The notes: generated by a model from the letters alone, not told the origin. Shown: positions 1 through 6,675, numbered from the stretch's first letter. The stretch is 15,482 nt of DNA from JAUUZT01 sp964654015 (GCA_964654015.1 CAZZHQ010000055.1:1-15482), one strand, 5' to 3'. Numbers and translations are program-made.

Positions 1-2
1 AA

Positions 3-37
3 AGAGGACATTTCTATCGAGTCCTATAGAGGACATT
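3..37. repeat. Short direct repeat at the left window edge
   Basis: The 10-mer AGAGGACATT occurs at 3-12 and again at 28-37, 25 bases apart. Closely spaced GGACATT-type repeats of this sort occur at the ends of some insertion sequences, so this may be the edge of a mobile element lying to the left. No transposase is visible in the window and no target duplication can be checked, so the IS reading is inference. Confidence 0.35.
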
Positions 38-81
38 ATCATGGAGTTTCAACAATGATTTTAATATTGCGCCAACGCTTT

Positions 82-107
82 CCCTCTCACACAATAAGAG
101 GGTTTTT
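82..107 (+). terminator. Rho-independent terminator-like hairpin
   Basis: CCCTCT (82-87) pairs with AGAGGG (97-102) around a 9-base loop and is followed directly by five T residues (103-107). It lies upstream of the SDR promoter, so it probably ends a transcript entering from the left. The stem is only 6 bp, so the call is moderate. Confidence 0.45.
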
Positions 108-115
108 GAAATTTA

Positions 116-145
116 TTGACAGTTTCTTCATTGCCGGTCTATTAT
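116..145 (+). promoter_or_regulatory. Sigma70-type promoter of the SDR gene
   Basis: A perfect -35 TTGACA (116-121) is separated by 18 bases from TATTAT (140-145). Transcription would start near 152, giving a leader of about 38 bases with an AGGAGG ribosome site. This placement also argues against the longer reading frame that begins at 55. Confidence 0.65.
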
Positions 146-189
146 GTCGGGAATATGGTAATAGAAATAGATACAGAAGGAGGCTTAGT

Positions 190-1008
190 ATGATTCCTCA
201 GGAGTTTGGTATTGAAGGCAAGGTAGCAATCGTAACCGGGGCTGGCAGAGGTATTGGAAAGGCGATTTCCCTGGTGCTTGCAGAGGGTGGTGCTGACATT
301 GTGGTGGCGGCTCGCACTGTTGATGAGATTGAAGCTACTGCGGAGGAATTGAGGAAATTAGGGCGACGTGCCATAGCTGTTAAGACTGACGTTACCAGCA
401 GGGACCAGGTCGAAAACATGGTGAAACAGGCTATAGCCGAATTCGGCAAGGTGGACATACTGGTAAATAACGCTGGCGTATCCCATCCCAAACAACTGGT
501 AGCGGTACCCGGTGTGAAATTTCCTGGCTGGAAGAGGGTGAAAGACCCGGATCACTCCCTGAGCGATGAGGAGTGGCACCAGACCATGGATTCTAATGTA
601 ACCAGTCTATTCCTGGGGACAAGGGCAGTAGGGCCATATTTTATAAAGCAGCGGAGTGGAAAGGTCATCAATATCAGCTCCAACAGCGCGGTAGTGGGCG
701 TTGGCTGCTTCGTGCCATATAATACCAGTAAGGCAGCCGTTTGTATGTTTACCAGGTGCCTCGCCATAGAATGGGCTCCATTCAATATCAACGTGAATGC
801 CATAGGGCCCGGCGATTTCTATACACGACTGGCAGCGGATAAGTATGAGAACGCCGAGCTCAAGGCAGATATGCTGGGAGGCATCCCTATGGGACACACG
901 GGAAATCTGCGTGACCTGGGACTGCTGGCGCTATACATAGCCTCTCCCGCCTCGGATTATCTGACAGGGCAGACCATCTTTCTAGATGGTGGCTCAGCGG
1001 CGCTGTGA
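190..1008 (+). CDS. SDR-family NAD(P)-dependent oxidoreductase (FabG-like)
   Basis: This is a classical short-chain dehydrogenase/reductase of 272 residues, close to the usual 250-280. Visible motifs are the Rossmann TGxxxGxG (T16-G23, reading TGAGRGIG), NNAG at 93-96, Asn136, catalytic Ser164, Tyr177 and Lys181 in YNTSK, and the family's C-terminal segment ending YLTGQTIFLDGG. It should reduce a carbonyl or oxidise an alcohol in the cytoplasm with NAD(P)H or NAD(P)+. The substrate cannot be read from the sequence: FabG-like 3-oxoacyl reductases, gluconate 5-dehydrogenases and glucose dehydrogenases share these motifs. The ATG at 190 is chosen because AGGAGG (about 178-183) precedes it. The 45 residues upstream in the same frame cross the promoter and lack family similarity. 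A loop of roughly 20 residues (about 104-123, rich in Pro, Lys and Asp) after NNAG is longer than in minimal FabG. The gene stands alone and converges on the satP-like gene. Confidence 0.9.
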   Translation: MIPQEFGIEGKVAIVTGAGRGIGKAISLVLAEGGADIVVAARTVDEIEATAEELRKLGRRAIAVKTDVTSRDQVENMVKQAIAEFGKVDILVNNAGVSHPKQLVAVPGVKFPGWKRVKDPDHSLSDEEWHQTMDSNVTSLFLGTRAVGPYFIKQRSGKVINISSNSAVVGVGCFVPYNTSKAAVCMFTRCLAIEWAPFNINVNAIGPGDFYTRLAADKYENAELKADMLGGIPMGHTGNLRDLGLLALYIASPASDYLTGQTIFLDGGSAAL

Positions 1009-1042
1009 TGCTTTTGTAAGTCCCTGAAATATTTGTTCCGGA

Positions 1043-1615
1043 TTAGCTCATTGGTCCGATTGGAGCTACGCTTTTCCTAAATATCTCATTCAGCACCTGG
1101 GCTAGAGCGGCATATATTGCTGAGAATCCGCAGATGATTCCTTCAAAGCCGGCAATGCTCTTTATGATGGCACTACCAGTAATATCAGCGAGAGCCAGTA
1201 AGAAGAACAACAGGGTCAGGGAAGCAAATACGAATTGCAGTGCTCTATTTAGTTTCAAAGTACCTACAAACATAACTCCGGTAAATAAACCCCATACGAG
1301 CAGGTAAGCCGCCATTGCGATGCTATTCGGAGGGTTCCCCCAGCCTATTTGAGGCATTACTATTAAACCAACCAGGGAGAGCCAGAAAAAGCCGAAGGAG
1401 CAAAATGCAGTTGTCCCGAAGGTATTGCCTTTCTTCCATTCCATGAGCCCTGCAACAACCTGTGCCAGGCCGCCATAGAATATGCCTACTGCCAGTATCA
1501 TACTGCCCAGGGGGAAAAGGCCGATATTATGCAGGTTCAGGAGTACTGTTGTCATGCCGAACCCCATTAAGCCAAGAGGGGCAGGGTTTGCCAGGGTATC
1601 CTTTATTTCAGTCAT
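1043..1615 (-). CDS. satP: Acetate/succinate uptake protein, GPR1/FUN34/YaaH (SatP) family
   Basis: A 190-residue membrane protein, the usual length for this family, with about six hydrophobic segments. The N-terminus carries the family signature NPAPLGLMGFGMTT followed by LLNLHN. Later come FYGGLAQ and KKGNTFG, and near the end GFSAIYAALAQVLNE. All of these closely resemble E. coli SatP as I recall it. It should import acetate or succinate with protons across the cytoplasmic membrane. The ATG at 1615 has a modest GAGGAA site. A much better AAAGGAGG (complement of 1645-1652) lies 8 bases before an in-frame ATT at 1636, so a seven-residue N-terminal extension is possible. A promoter reading the same way lies at 1740-1769, giving a leader of about 118 bases. 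The gene converges with the SDR gene, with only about 34 bases between the stops. An acetate importer suits an anaerobe that uses acetate as carbon source, but that is inference. Confidence 0.93.
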   Translation of the reverse strand: MTEIKDTLANPAPLGLMGFGMTTVLLNLHNIGLFPLGSMILAVGIFYGGLAQVVAGLMEWKKGNTFGTTAFCSFGFFWLSLVGLIVMPQIGWGNPPNSIAMAAYLLVWGLFTGVMFVGTLKLNRALQFVFASLTLLFFLLALADITGSAIIKSIAGFEGIICGFSAIYAALAQVLNEIFRKSVAPIGPMS

Positions 1616-1739
1616 AACTTTAGGTTCCTCTGTAATTTTTGGTTCCTCCTTTTGTTATTGCGGCTGATTCTCTCTATTTAACAAAGATGTAAAAGCCCAA
1701 AGACGTGTTAAATCACTTGCGAGTATCGGTTGAGCCTGT

Positions 1740-1769
1740 ATTATATGCCTTATTGGGAGGGTAAATCAA
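1740..1769 (-). promoter_or_regulatory. Promoter of the satP-like gene
   Basis: On the minus strand TTGATT (1769-1764) and a perfect TATAAT (1745-1740) are 18 bases apart. The predicted start is near 1733, leaving a leader of about 118 bases before the ATG at 1615. The -35 element lies just downstream of the mntP stop codon, so satP can be transcribed independently of mntP. Confidence 0.5.
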
Positions 1770-1777
1770 ATGTTAGG

Positions 1778-2347
1778 TTATAGAATATGAGATAGAAGGA
1801 CACGAAAGCCGATGATGATCAGGACTGCGCCTCCAATGATTCCTGCCTTTGCTCCGACCAGTTCTCCGAGTTTCTTACTCAACATGAAGCCAGTTATTGA
1901 AGCCAGGAAAGCGACAACACCGATAACGGAACAGGCCAGGACTATGTCTACCTCGAGGAAGGCGAATGACAGGCCAACTGCCAGGGCATCGATGCTTGTT
2001 GCCAGCGACAACGTAAGCAGTAGCCACCCTCTGGTAATATCTATATCTTTTCCGCGGTCATCGTCTGAACGAATAGCCTCCCAGATCATCTTTCCTCCGA
2101 TAGCCGCCAGCAAGCCAAAGACCACCCAGTGGTCGTAATTCGCTACTAATTCTACAACAGTTCGTCCGGCCAGCCATCCCAGTGCTGGCATTATTGCCTG
2201 GAAGAGCCCGAAGGAGAAGGAGGCACGCAGCATTTGGGGGACTGAAAGGGTTTTCATCGAGGCACTACCACTGATGGACACCGCGAAACAGTCAACAGAT
2301 AAGCTGAGTGCTATTATTACTAGTGAGATAATACCTGCGATTTCCAT
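1778..2347 (-). CDS. mntP: Putative manganese efflux pump MntP (YebN family)
   Basis: A 189-residue protein with about six membrane segments, matching MntP in length and layout. The two internally related halves each carry a family motif: LSLSVDCFAVSISGSA with Asp19 in TM1, and LATSIDALAVGLSFAF with Asp120 in TM4. These acidic residues lie inside membrane helices and are conserved in the family. A charged cytosolic loop (about 93-104, SDDDRGKDID) separates the halves. MntP exports Mn(II) and protects against manganese toxicity. The ATG at 2347 has no clear Shine-Dalgarno; a 6-bp inverted repeat (CTGAAG 2350-2355 with CTTCAG 2371-2376) sits just upstream. It is divergent from the CDF gene, suggesting shared metal control. 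I looked for the yybP-ykoY manganese riboswitch that precedes mntP in E. coli and did not recognise it. Confidence 0.93.
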   Translation of the reverse strand: MEIAGIISLVIIALSLSVDCFAVSISGSASMKTLSVPQMLRASFSFGLFQAIMPALGWLAGRTVVELVANYDHWVVFGLLAAIGGKMIWEAIRSDDDRGKDIDITRGWLLLTLSLATSIDALAVGLSFAFLEVDIVLACSVIGVVAFLASITGFMLSKKLGELVGAKAGIIGGAVLIIIGFRVLLSHIL

Positions 2348-2447
2348 CGCTGAAGTATGGCACAGGTGAGCTTCAGGAGTGAAATACCGGTTGGTGAAAA
2401 GATGGAGTATCTAATCCCGCCAGGGATAAATCATTGTAAGATATTTT

Positions 2448-2477
2448 ATTATGCAGGATGAATACTATTTGTTTTAA
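2448..2477 (-). promoter_or_regulatory. Possible mntP promoter
   Basis: On the minus strand TTAAAA (2477-2472) and CATAAT (2453-2448) are 18 bases apart, giving a leader of about 95 bases before mntP. Between it and the gene is a small hairpin, ATCCC (2414-2418) and GGGAT (2423-2427) with a 4-base loop. Both boxes are imperfect and the region is AT-rich, so this is tentative. Confidence 0.3.
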
Positions 2478-2498
2478 CACGGGTTGTATTAGTTGCTG

Positions 2499-2528
2499 TT
2501 GTAACAGGTAAGCATTGCTTGATACTAT
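2499..2528 (+). promoter_or_regulatory. Candidate CDF promoter with -10 inside a palindrome
   Basis: TTGTAA (2499-2504) and TACTAT (2523-2528) are 18 bases apart and read toward the CDF gene. Each hexamer matches consensus at four positions. The -10 hexamer is also the first six bases of a perfect 17-bp palindrome (2523-2539), an arrangement expected where a repressor blocks RNA polymerase. Confidence 0.4.
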
Positions 2529-2539
2529 CCAGGATAGTA
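2523..2539. promoter_or_regulatory. Perfect 17-bp palindrome, candidate metal-regulator operator
   Basis: TACTATCC (2523-2530), one central base, then GGATAGTA (2532-2539) form a perfect inverted repeat. It lies between two divergent metal-export genes and overlaps the best -10 candidate for the CDF gene. I do not recognise it as a textbook Fur, MntR or DtxR box. The binding protein is unknown and is not encoded next to it. Confidence 0.45.
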
Positions 2540-2558
2540 ATTCTAGTTCTGAGTCTTC

Positions 2559-2576
2559 AATTACAGGAAGGTAATT
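2559..2576 (+). promoter_or_regulatory. Hairpin presenting AGGAAG in its loop before the CDF gene
   Basis: AATTAC (2559-2564) and GTAATT (2571-2576) form a perfect 6-bp stem whose 6-base loop is AGGAAG (2565-2570), a good Shine-Dalgarno. The only start-like codon at normal distance is the in-frame CTG at 2578, 6 bases after AGGAAGG. This may show the true start, or control of ribosome access. Confidence 0.35.
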
Positions 2577-2619
2577 ACTGGACTGTGGATATTATAGTTT
2601 CGGTAAACGACGTGAGCGA

Positions 2620-3492
2620 TTGAAATTGTTTTCAACAAAGACAGGGGCAGCAAAATTACTAATAGGCACAGTCTTCGGACTGGTCGTACTGAAACTGCTT
2701 GTAGGTTGGTTCACTGGAAGTATCAGTGTCCTGGCTCAGGCAGCTGACAGCCTGTTGGATATACTCGCAGGGGTAATTACATTTTCAGCAATTCGAATTG
2801 CAGCTAACCCTGCTGATAAGGAACATCCCTATGGGCATGGCAAGGTGGAAGATGTCGCGGGTGCCCTGCAGGGGATTCTTATAGCAATTGCGGCTGGACT
2901 GATAATCTATTCATCTGTTCGCAGGATAATAGCAGGCACTAGTGTTGAATTAGCGGAGACAGGGATAGCTGTAATGGCAGTTTCCATCGTGGTCAGCATA
3001 TTTTTGTCTCGTCATTTATTAAAGGTAGCTCGTGCTACGGCTTCGGTAGCCCTTGAAGCAAATGCGCATAATATTTCCGCCGATATTTATTCCGCCCTGG
3101 CAGTACTGATTGCCATGGTGGCGGTAAGACTGACCGGATATAGCGTTATTGACCCAATAATTGCTATCGGAGTTGCCATTTACCTGCTGAGAATAGCCTC
3201 TAATACAGTACGCAAGCCGCTATCTGGTTTGATAGATGCAAAGTTACCGCACTCTCAGGAGACAGCTATTAAGGCTTGTCTGGCAAAACATAGCCAGTAT
3301 GTGCTTGGCTATCATGCGTTACGGACACGTCGGTCTGGCAGTCAGCGCTATATAGACCTGCATCTGGTGATGAATAAGGATGTTAGCTTACAGCAGGCCC
3401 ATGATGTTTGTGACATGATTGAGATGGAAATTGATTCCAGTCTCCCCGGTGCGAATGTAACAATCCATGTTGAACCAACTGGCATTGAATGA
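2620..3492 (+). CDS. Cation diffusion facilitator (CDF) family metal/proton antiporter
   Basis: A 290-residue CDF transporter of typical size: six membrane helices in about residues 10-195 and a cytosolic C-terminal domain (about 205-287) ending in a beta-rich segment (ATIHVEPT-like). It should export divalent metal in exchange for protons. TM2 carries Asp43 and Asp47 (ADSLLD), and HPYGHGKVE at 69-77 follows TM2, as in the family. In TM5 the usual His-x3-Asp of zinc exporters reads Asn151-x3-Asp155 if aligned on the Asp and the following IYSA. Loss of that His is reported for Mn- or Fe-type members, and divergent mntP fits, so Mn(II) or Fe(II) is a reasonable guess. The coordinates use the TTG at 2620, which has no good ribosome site. 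An in-frame CTG at 2578 would add 14 residues and has AGGAAGG 6 bases upstream; a stop codon at 2572-2574 bars any longer form. Confidence 0.9.
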   Translation: MKLFSTKTGAAKLLIGTVFGLVVLKLLVGWFTGSISVLAQAADSLLDILAGVITFSAIRIAANPADKEHPYGHGKVEDVAGALQGILIAIAAGLIIYSSVRRIIAGTSVELAETGIAVMAVSIVVSIFLSRHLLKVARATASVALEANAHNISADIYSALAVLIAMVAVRLTGYSVIDPIIAIGVAIYLLRIASNTVRKPLSGLIDAKLPHSQETAIKACLAKHSQYVLGYHALRTRRSGSQRYIDLHLVMNKDVSLQQAHDVCDMIEMEIDSSLPGANVTIHVEPTGIE

Positions 3493-3524
3493 GAGCGGTG
3501 CGTGTTTAGCTTATTTAAGTTATA

Positions 3525-6500
3525 TTACGACAGCATGACTGTTCCAGGTGCGCTCATATATACCCAGTATCCATGTCCTGGCTTCAGCTTTCCGCCGTTT
3601 TGACCCATGGTAGGACAATACCAGCTACCCGTAGCGGCGTCCCAGCCATATAGTACGGAGTATGCTTCTCCAATGCTTGCCAGGTAGGTGTCGTGGTCCT
3701 GCTCTTCAACCGAGGTGAAGCCGAGCATATTCCAGTTAGATTGCAAGTTGTATCCTGCTGTTGCAGCCTCTGAACCATGTGTCGTCAGCACGTCGGCTGT
3801 TTTGGTGTACACCCAGTATCCGTTTCCATCCTCTATAGACCGGAGTGTGCCCCCTGTTTGTTCTCTCCAGTAGTCCCATGACCCGCTGGATGTGTTGTAA
3901 TGGTAAACCATGTCGATGTTGCCGACATCGCCAGAGGCGAGGTTGGCTGAGTTGATAATATCGTCGATGTCGCTACTTTCGGGAATTAGCGGTAAAGAAA
4001 TAAGATTCCACCCCGCCGAAAGGTCTATATCGTAGCTGATGGTAAGAGGAGTTGATTCAGCCGGTTCAGTGTTGAATTCCCATACGGGGCTTTCAGCGCT
4101 CATTCCATGGCTGTCAGAGGCAATGACCTTCCAGTAGTAGGTACTGTCCTTTTCCAGTTCTCCGGGCTCAAAGCTGGTTGAGGACTGGTTGCTGGCTACT
4201 AATGTGCTGGCATCGACCGTGTCGAAATAGACATCGTAGGTCAGGGAATCTCCTTCATCAGGGTCATCTCCATACCAGTTTAAAACAGCCTCGACGGATA
4301 CATTAGCGCCCAGAGTTTCTGGCGAGGGGCTGGTTGGTACATTAGGAGGATTGTTTGGGAGAACTTCAGTGGTGGCCTGTGATTCGGCGAAGTTCTCAGA
4401 CCAGAGGGTACTGTCATCGTTGAAGGACCAGGCGCGGTAATAGTAGCTGGTTTCAGCAGAGAGTTCAGTATCTGAGAAGGCTTCAACATTACCGAAATAA
4501 ATCTCTGTGCCATCATTTATATCTATAGGGAAGCCACCCTGCTTGCACTGTATCTTTGTCTTATCAGCGTCAGCAGCCATGGTCCATGACAGGTTGATTT
4601 GCTGGCTGCCGGAGGCGATAGTAGTGAAAGAAGCCGGTGCCTCCGGCAGGACAGCTGATAAGGAGGCAAAACTGAGTTCGGCTCCGCTGGAGGAACCTGC
4701 GCTGTTTTCAGTCTGAGCACGGAAGTAATAGATGGTATTCGGGCTTAAATCAGAGATGACCTGGCTGAAATCATCGCCAGTGTTTAGATTGCCTGACCAG
4801 TCGGTGTTGAAATCGTATGGTTCGCCTGGGTTTATGTCATATTCGAAGCGGACCTGGCAGCTTTCGCCGCCGTCGCTATCAATAATCCCGTTGAGGGTGG
4901 CAGTTTGCTGTTCTATTGAGGAGGCAGCCACTGTGCTTGTTGTTGGGGGGAGTATCAGTCTTGCAGTGGTAGCCTGTGATTCGGCGTGGTTCTCGGACCA
5001 GAGGGCGCTGTCATCGTTGAAGGACCAGGCGCGGTAATAGTAGCTGGTTTCAGCAGAGAGTTCAGTATCTGAGAAGGCTTCAACATTACCGAAATAAATC
5101 TCTGTGCCATCATTTATATCTATAGGGAAGCCACCCTGCTTGCACTGTATCTTTGTCTTATCAGCGTCAGCAGCCATGGTCCATGACAGGTTGATTTGCT
5201 GGCTGCCGGAGGCGATAGTAGTGAAAGAAGCCGGTGCCTCCGGCAGGACAGCTGATAAGGAGGCAAAACTGAGTTCGGCTCCGCTGGAGGAACCTGCGCT
5301 GTTTTCAGTCTGAGCACGGAAGTAATAGATGGTATTCGGGCTTAAATCAGAGATGACCTGGCTGAAATCATCGCCAGTGTTTAGATTGCCTGACCAGTCG
5401 GTGTTGAAATCGTATGGTTCGCCTGGGTTTATGTCATATTCGAAGCGGACCTGGCAGCTTTCGCCGCCGTCGCTATCAATAATCCCGTTGAGGGTGGCAG
5501 TTTGCTGTTCTATTGAGGAGGCAGCCACTGTGCTTGTTGTTGGAAGTTCAGGTTCAGGTTCAGGTTCTGGTTCTGGTTCTGGAGGAGGAGTGGGTTCTAC
5601 GGATTCCAGTCGAAATACGGTAACACCATAGTGCTGCATCCCATAATAGCTTCCCCCCCAGGTCATGGAATGGTCATTATGATCCCAGGTATTATTTAGA
5701 TAGACAGTATCAGGCTCACTATATCCGAAGCCGACCATTGAGTGCCCGGCAACCTGGATCATCACCGGTCGACCGGAATCAATCTCTTCCTGGAAATCAG
5801 CGAAGCTGAATCCATTGTCAGGGTTGCTGCCTAATCCTTTAATATACTGTGAGAAATTTGTTTCTACATCATATCCACGGGATTCGGCGAACAGTCTCAT
5901 GCCATGACTGCCATCCCTGTAACTGGGTTCGCATGAGCTGTAGTCGTATAACGGGCTACCATCTCCCTTGAAGAAGAAGAAAGTACCGCCATCACTGGTG
6001 TTCCAGTTGTTATATTGGTTTGTTCCCATGAAGTCGGCAGTGCAGTCTGCATAGCCGCTCTCGTCCCAGTTGCCGTAGTAAGGGTCACTGGAGCTGCCAA
6101 GGGACGACCAGTAATCATCTACATGTCCCTTTGTTTCTAAACCATCTAAACCCTGGTGTGTGGCGCTCAGTGGGCATTCGCCTGAGCCCCATACTGAATT
6201 GGTCATCGGGCAATCTCCGTCATTGGCGGGACCGTCATACATATTTTCATAGCCCTGATTGTCGTAGTATCCGAACATCATGGCAGCCGATGTTGCCGAG
6301 CAACCGTAGCTCCAGTCGAAGGCCGGTACAGAGGAGAGGATGTTACTCCCGCTAGCTCCACGTTTAGGAAGCTCTGCTGTTGGCGCCGTGTCTTCAGATG
6401 GACCACCTGGCACCAGTATCAGGTCTATCTCTTCTCCATCGTCATCAAAAGTGTCGATGTGATATTCGTTTGATAATTTGACTCCCTGATCTGCCTGGAC

Positions 6501-6611
6501 GGTGCTGCCCATCACACCCGCTGCAAGCGACAGACTCATGGAGACGCATACAAACAGGCGTAGTATTGTTCCGGCCCATTTATTGTTTTTCTTGTTAATC
6601 ATAGTTTTCAT
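3525..6611 (-). CDS. Secreted C39-like cysteine peptidase with FN3-like modules
   Basis: A 1028-residue exported protein. Residues 1-40 form a signal peptide: a Lys-rich start, a hydrophobic core at about 14-34 and a likely cut after VQA40. Residues about 85-342 resemble a papain-fold C39-like peptidase: Cys104 in DWSYGCSATSAAMM, His290 in AGHSMVGFGY, then Asn306/Asn307 and Asp310 in LNNTWDH. A Pro-Glu repeat linker (about 344-355) follows. Next come two 199-residue units (from about 357 and 556), each built of two FN3-like beta modules; 179 residues of each are identical. A fifth FN3-like module (about 755-850) carries TYDVYF and TYYWKV. The tail (about 857-1028) has two W-x-x-L ... G-Y-W-V-Y type repeats. 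No LPXTG motif or C-terminal membrane helix is seen, so anchoring is unknown. The likely role is extracellular protein degradation or surface binding. The start codon lies in a 14-bp hairpin without an adjacent ribosome site. Confidence 0.85.
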   Translation of the reverse strand: MKTMINKKNNKWAGTILRLFVCVSMSLSLAAGVMGSTVQADQGVKLSNEYHIDTFDDDGEEIDLILVPGGPSEDTAPTAELPKRGASGSNILSSVPAFDWSYGCSATSAAMMFGYYDNQGYENMYDGPANDGDCPMTNSVWGSGECPLSATHQGLDGLETKGHVDDYWSSLGSSSDPYYGNWDESGYADCTADFMGTNQYNNWNTSDGGTFFFFKGDGSPLYDYSSCEPSYRDGSHGMRLFAESRGYDVETNFSQYIKGLGSNPDNGFSFADFQEEIDSGRPVMIQVAGHSMVGFGYSEPDTVYLNNTWDHNDHSMTWGGSYYGMQHYGVTVFRLESVEPTPPPEPEPEPEPEPELPTTSTVAASSIEQQTATLNGIIDSDGGESCQVRFEYDINPGEPYDFNTDWSGNLNTGDDFSQVISDLSPNTIYYFRAQTENSAGSSSGAELSFASLSAVLPEAPASFTTIASGSQQINLSWTMAADADKTKIQCKQGGFPIDINDGTEIYFGNVEAFSDTELSAETSYYYRAWSFNDDSALWSENHAESQATTARLILPPTTSTVAASSIEQQTATLNGIIDSDGGESCQVRFEYDINPGEPYDFNTDWSGNLNTGDDFSQVISDLSPNTIYYFRAQTENSAGSSSGAELSFASLSAVLPEAPASFTTIASGSQQINLSWTMAADADKTKIQCKQGGFPIDINDGTEIYFGNVEAFSDTELSAETSYYYRAWSFNDDSTLWSENFAESQATTEVLPNNPPNVPTSPSPETLGANVSVEAVLNWYGDDPDEGDSLTYDVYFDTVDASTLVASNQSSTSFEPGELEKDSTYYWKVIASDSHGMSAESPVWEFNTEPAESTPLTISYDIDLSAGWNLISLPLIPESSDIDDIINSANLASGDVGNIDMVYHYNTSSGSWDYWREQTGGTLRSIEDGNGYWVYTKTADVLTTHGSEAATAGYNLQSNWNMLGFTSVEEQDHDTYLASIGEAYSVLYGWDAATGSWYCPTMGQNGGKLKPGHGYWVYMSAPGTVMLS
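4411..4946 (-). repeat. Perfect 536-bp direct repeat, low-coordinate copy
   Basis: This stretch matches 5008-5543 base for base by eye, at a constant offset of 597 bp (199 codons, in frame). It encodes residues about 556-734 of the FN3-like protein. Identity stops sharply at 4946/4947. On the other side it decays, with about six mismatches in the next 40 bases below 4411. This implies very recent duplication or homogenisation by gene conversion. Confidence 0.95.
5008..5543 (-). repeat. Perfect 536-bp direct repeat, high-coordinate copy
   Basis: Partner of 4411-4946; it encodes residues about 357-535. It directly follows the Pro-Glu linker in the protein. Because the copies are identical over more than 500 bp, copy number in the genome or assembly could be unstable or collapsed. 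Confidence 0.95.
5545..5583 (-). repeat. Hexanucleotide microsatellite encoding a Pro-Glu linker
   Basis: Units GGTTCA and GGTTCT (plus-strand reading) are repeated about six times and give the alternating Pro-Glu run between the peptidase domain and the first FN3-like module. Such linkers are common between domains of secreted modular enzymes. The 6-base unit lets length vary without a frameshift. Confidence 0.8.
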
Positions 6612-6630
6612 GATGTTGAAAACTATGATT
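6597..6630 (-). promoter_or_regulatory. Perfect 14-bp hairpin covering the start codon of the FN3 peptidase gene
   Basis: Bases 6597-6610 and 6617-6630 are perfect reverse complements around a 6-base loop. On the mRNA the ATG (6611-6609) begins at the last loop base, and codons 2-5 form the 3' arm. A T-run is missing on both strands, so it does not look like a terminator. The only good Shine-Dalgarno, AAGGGA (complement of 6643-6648), lies upstream and serves a three-codon frame (6634-6623, Met-Gln-Ser-stop) that runs into the 5' arm. Structure-controlled translation is inference; a DNA operator is an alternative. Confidence 0.6.
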
Positions 6631-6662
6631 GCATAGCTATATTCCCTTGTATGTAGCTCAAC

Positions 6663-6675
6663 AGTAAGCGTTACT
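6663..6675. repeat. Short inverted repeat in the 6612-6898 gap
   Basis: AGTAA (6663-6667) and TTACT (6671-6675) flank three bases. It lies upstream of the likely transcript start of the FN3 peptidase gene and could be a small operator. The rest of the 287-base gap contains no gene I can support and no convincing terminator; another weak inverted repeat is ACTATG/CATAGT at 6813-6835. Confidence 0.25.

Noticed and set aside
55..189. N-terminal extension of the SDR frame (45 residues)
   Set aside because: It crosses the terminator-like hairpin and the promoter, lacks family similarity, and the ATG at 190 has a strong AGGAGG site.
2348..2580. yybP-ykoY manganese riboswitch upstream of mntP
   Set aside because: The characteristic conserved segments were not found in the minus-strand leader; only small hairpins were seen. 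A covariance-model search would be decisive.
4507..5313. Duplicated plus-strand open frames of 69 residues (4507-4716 and 5104-5313)
   Set aside because: They are the opposite strand of the duplicated FN3-like region; their repetition reflects the DNA repeat and no ribosome site or known family is seen.
4411..5583. CRISPR-like repeat array
   Set aside because: The repeats are a two-copy 536-bp coding duplication and a 6-bp coding microsatellite, without spacers.
3525..6611. Bacteriocin-maturing C39 transporter domain
   Set aside because: There is no fused ABC transporter, no double-glycine leader peptide nearby, and the domain follows a signal peptide, so it acts outside the cell.
6597..6630. 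Hairpin as a rho-independent terminator
   Set aside because: No T-run follows the stem on either strand, and the 3' arm is the beginning of the coding region.
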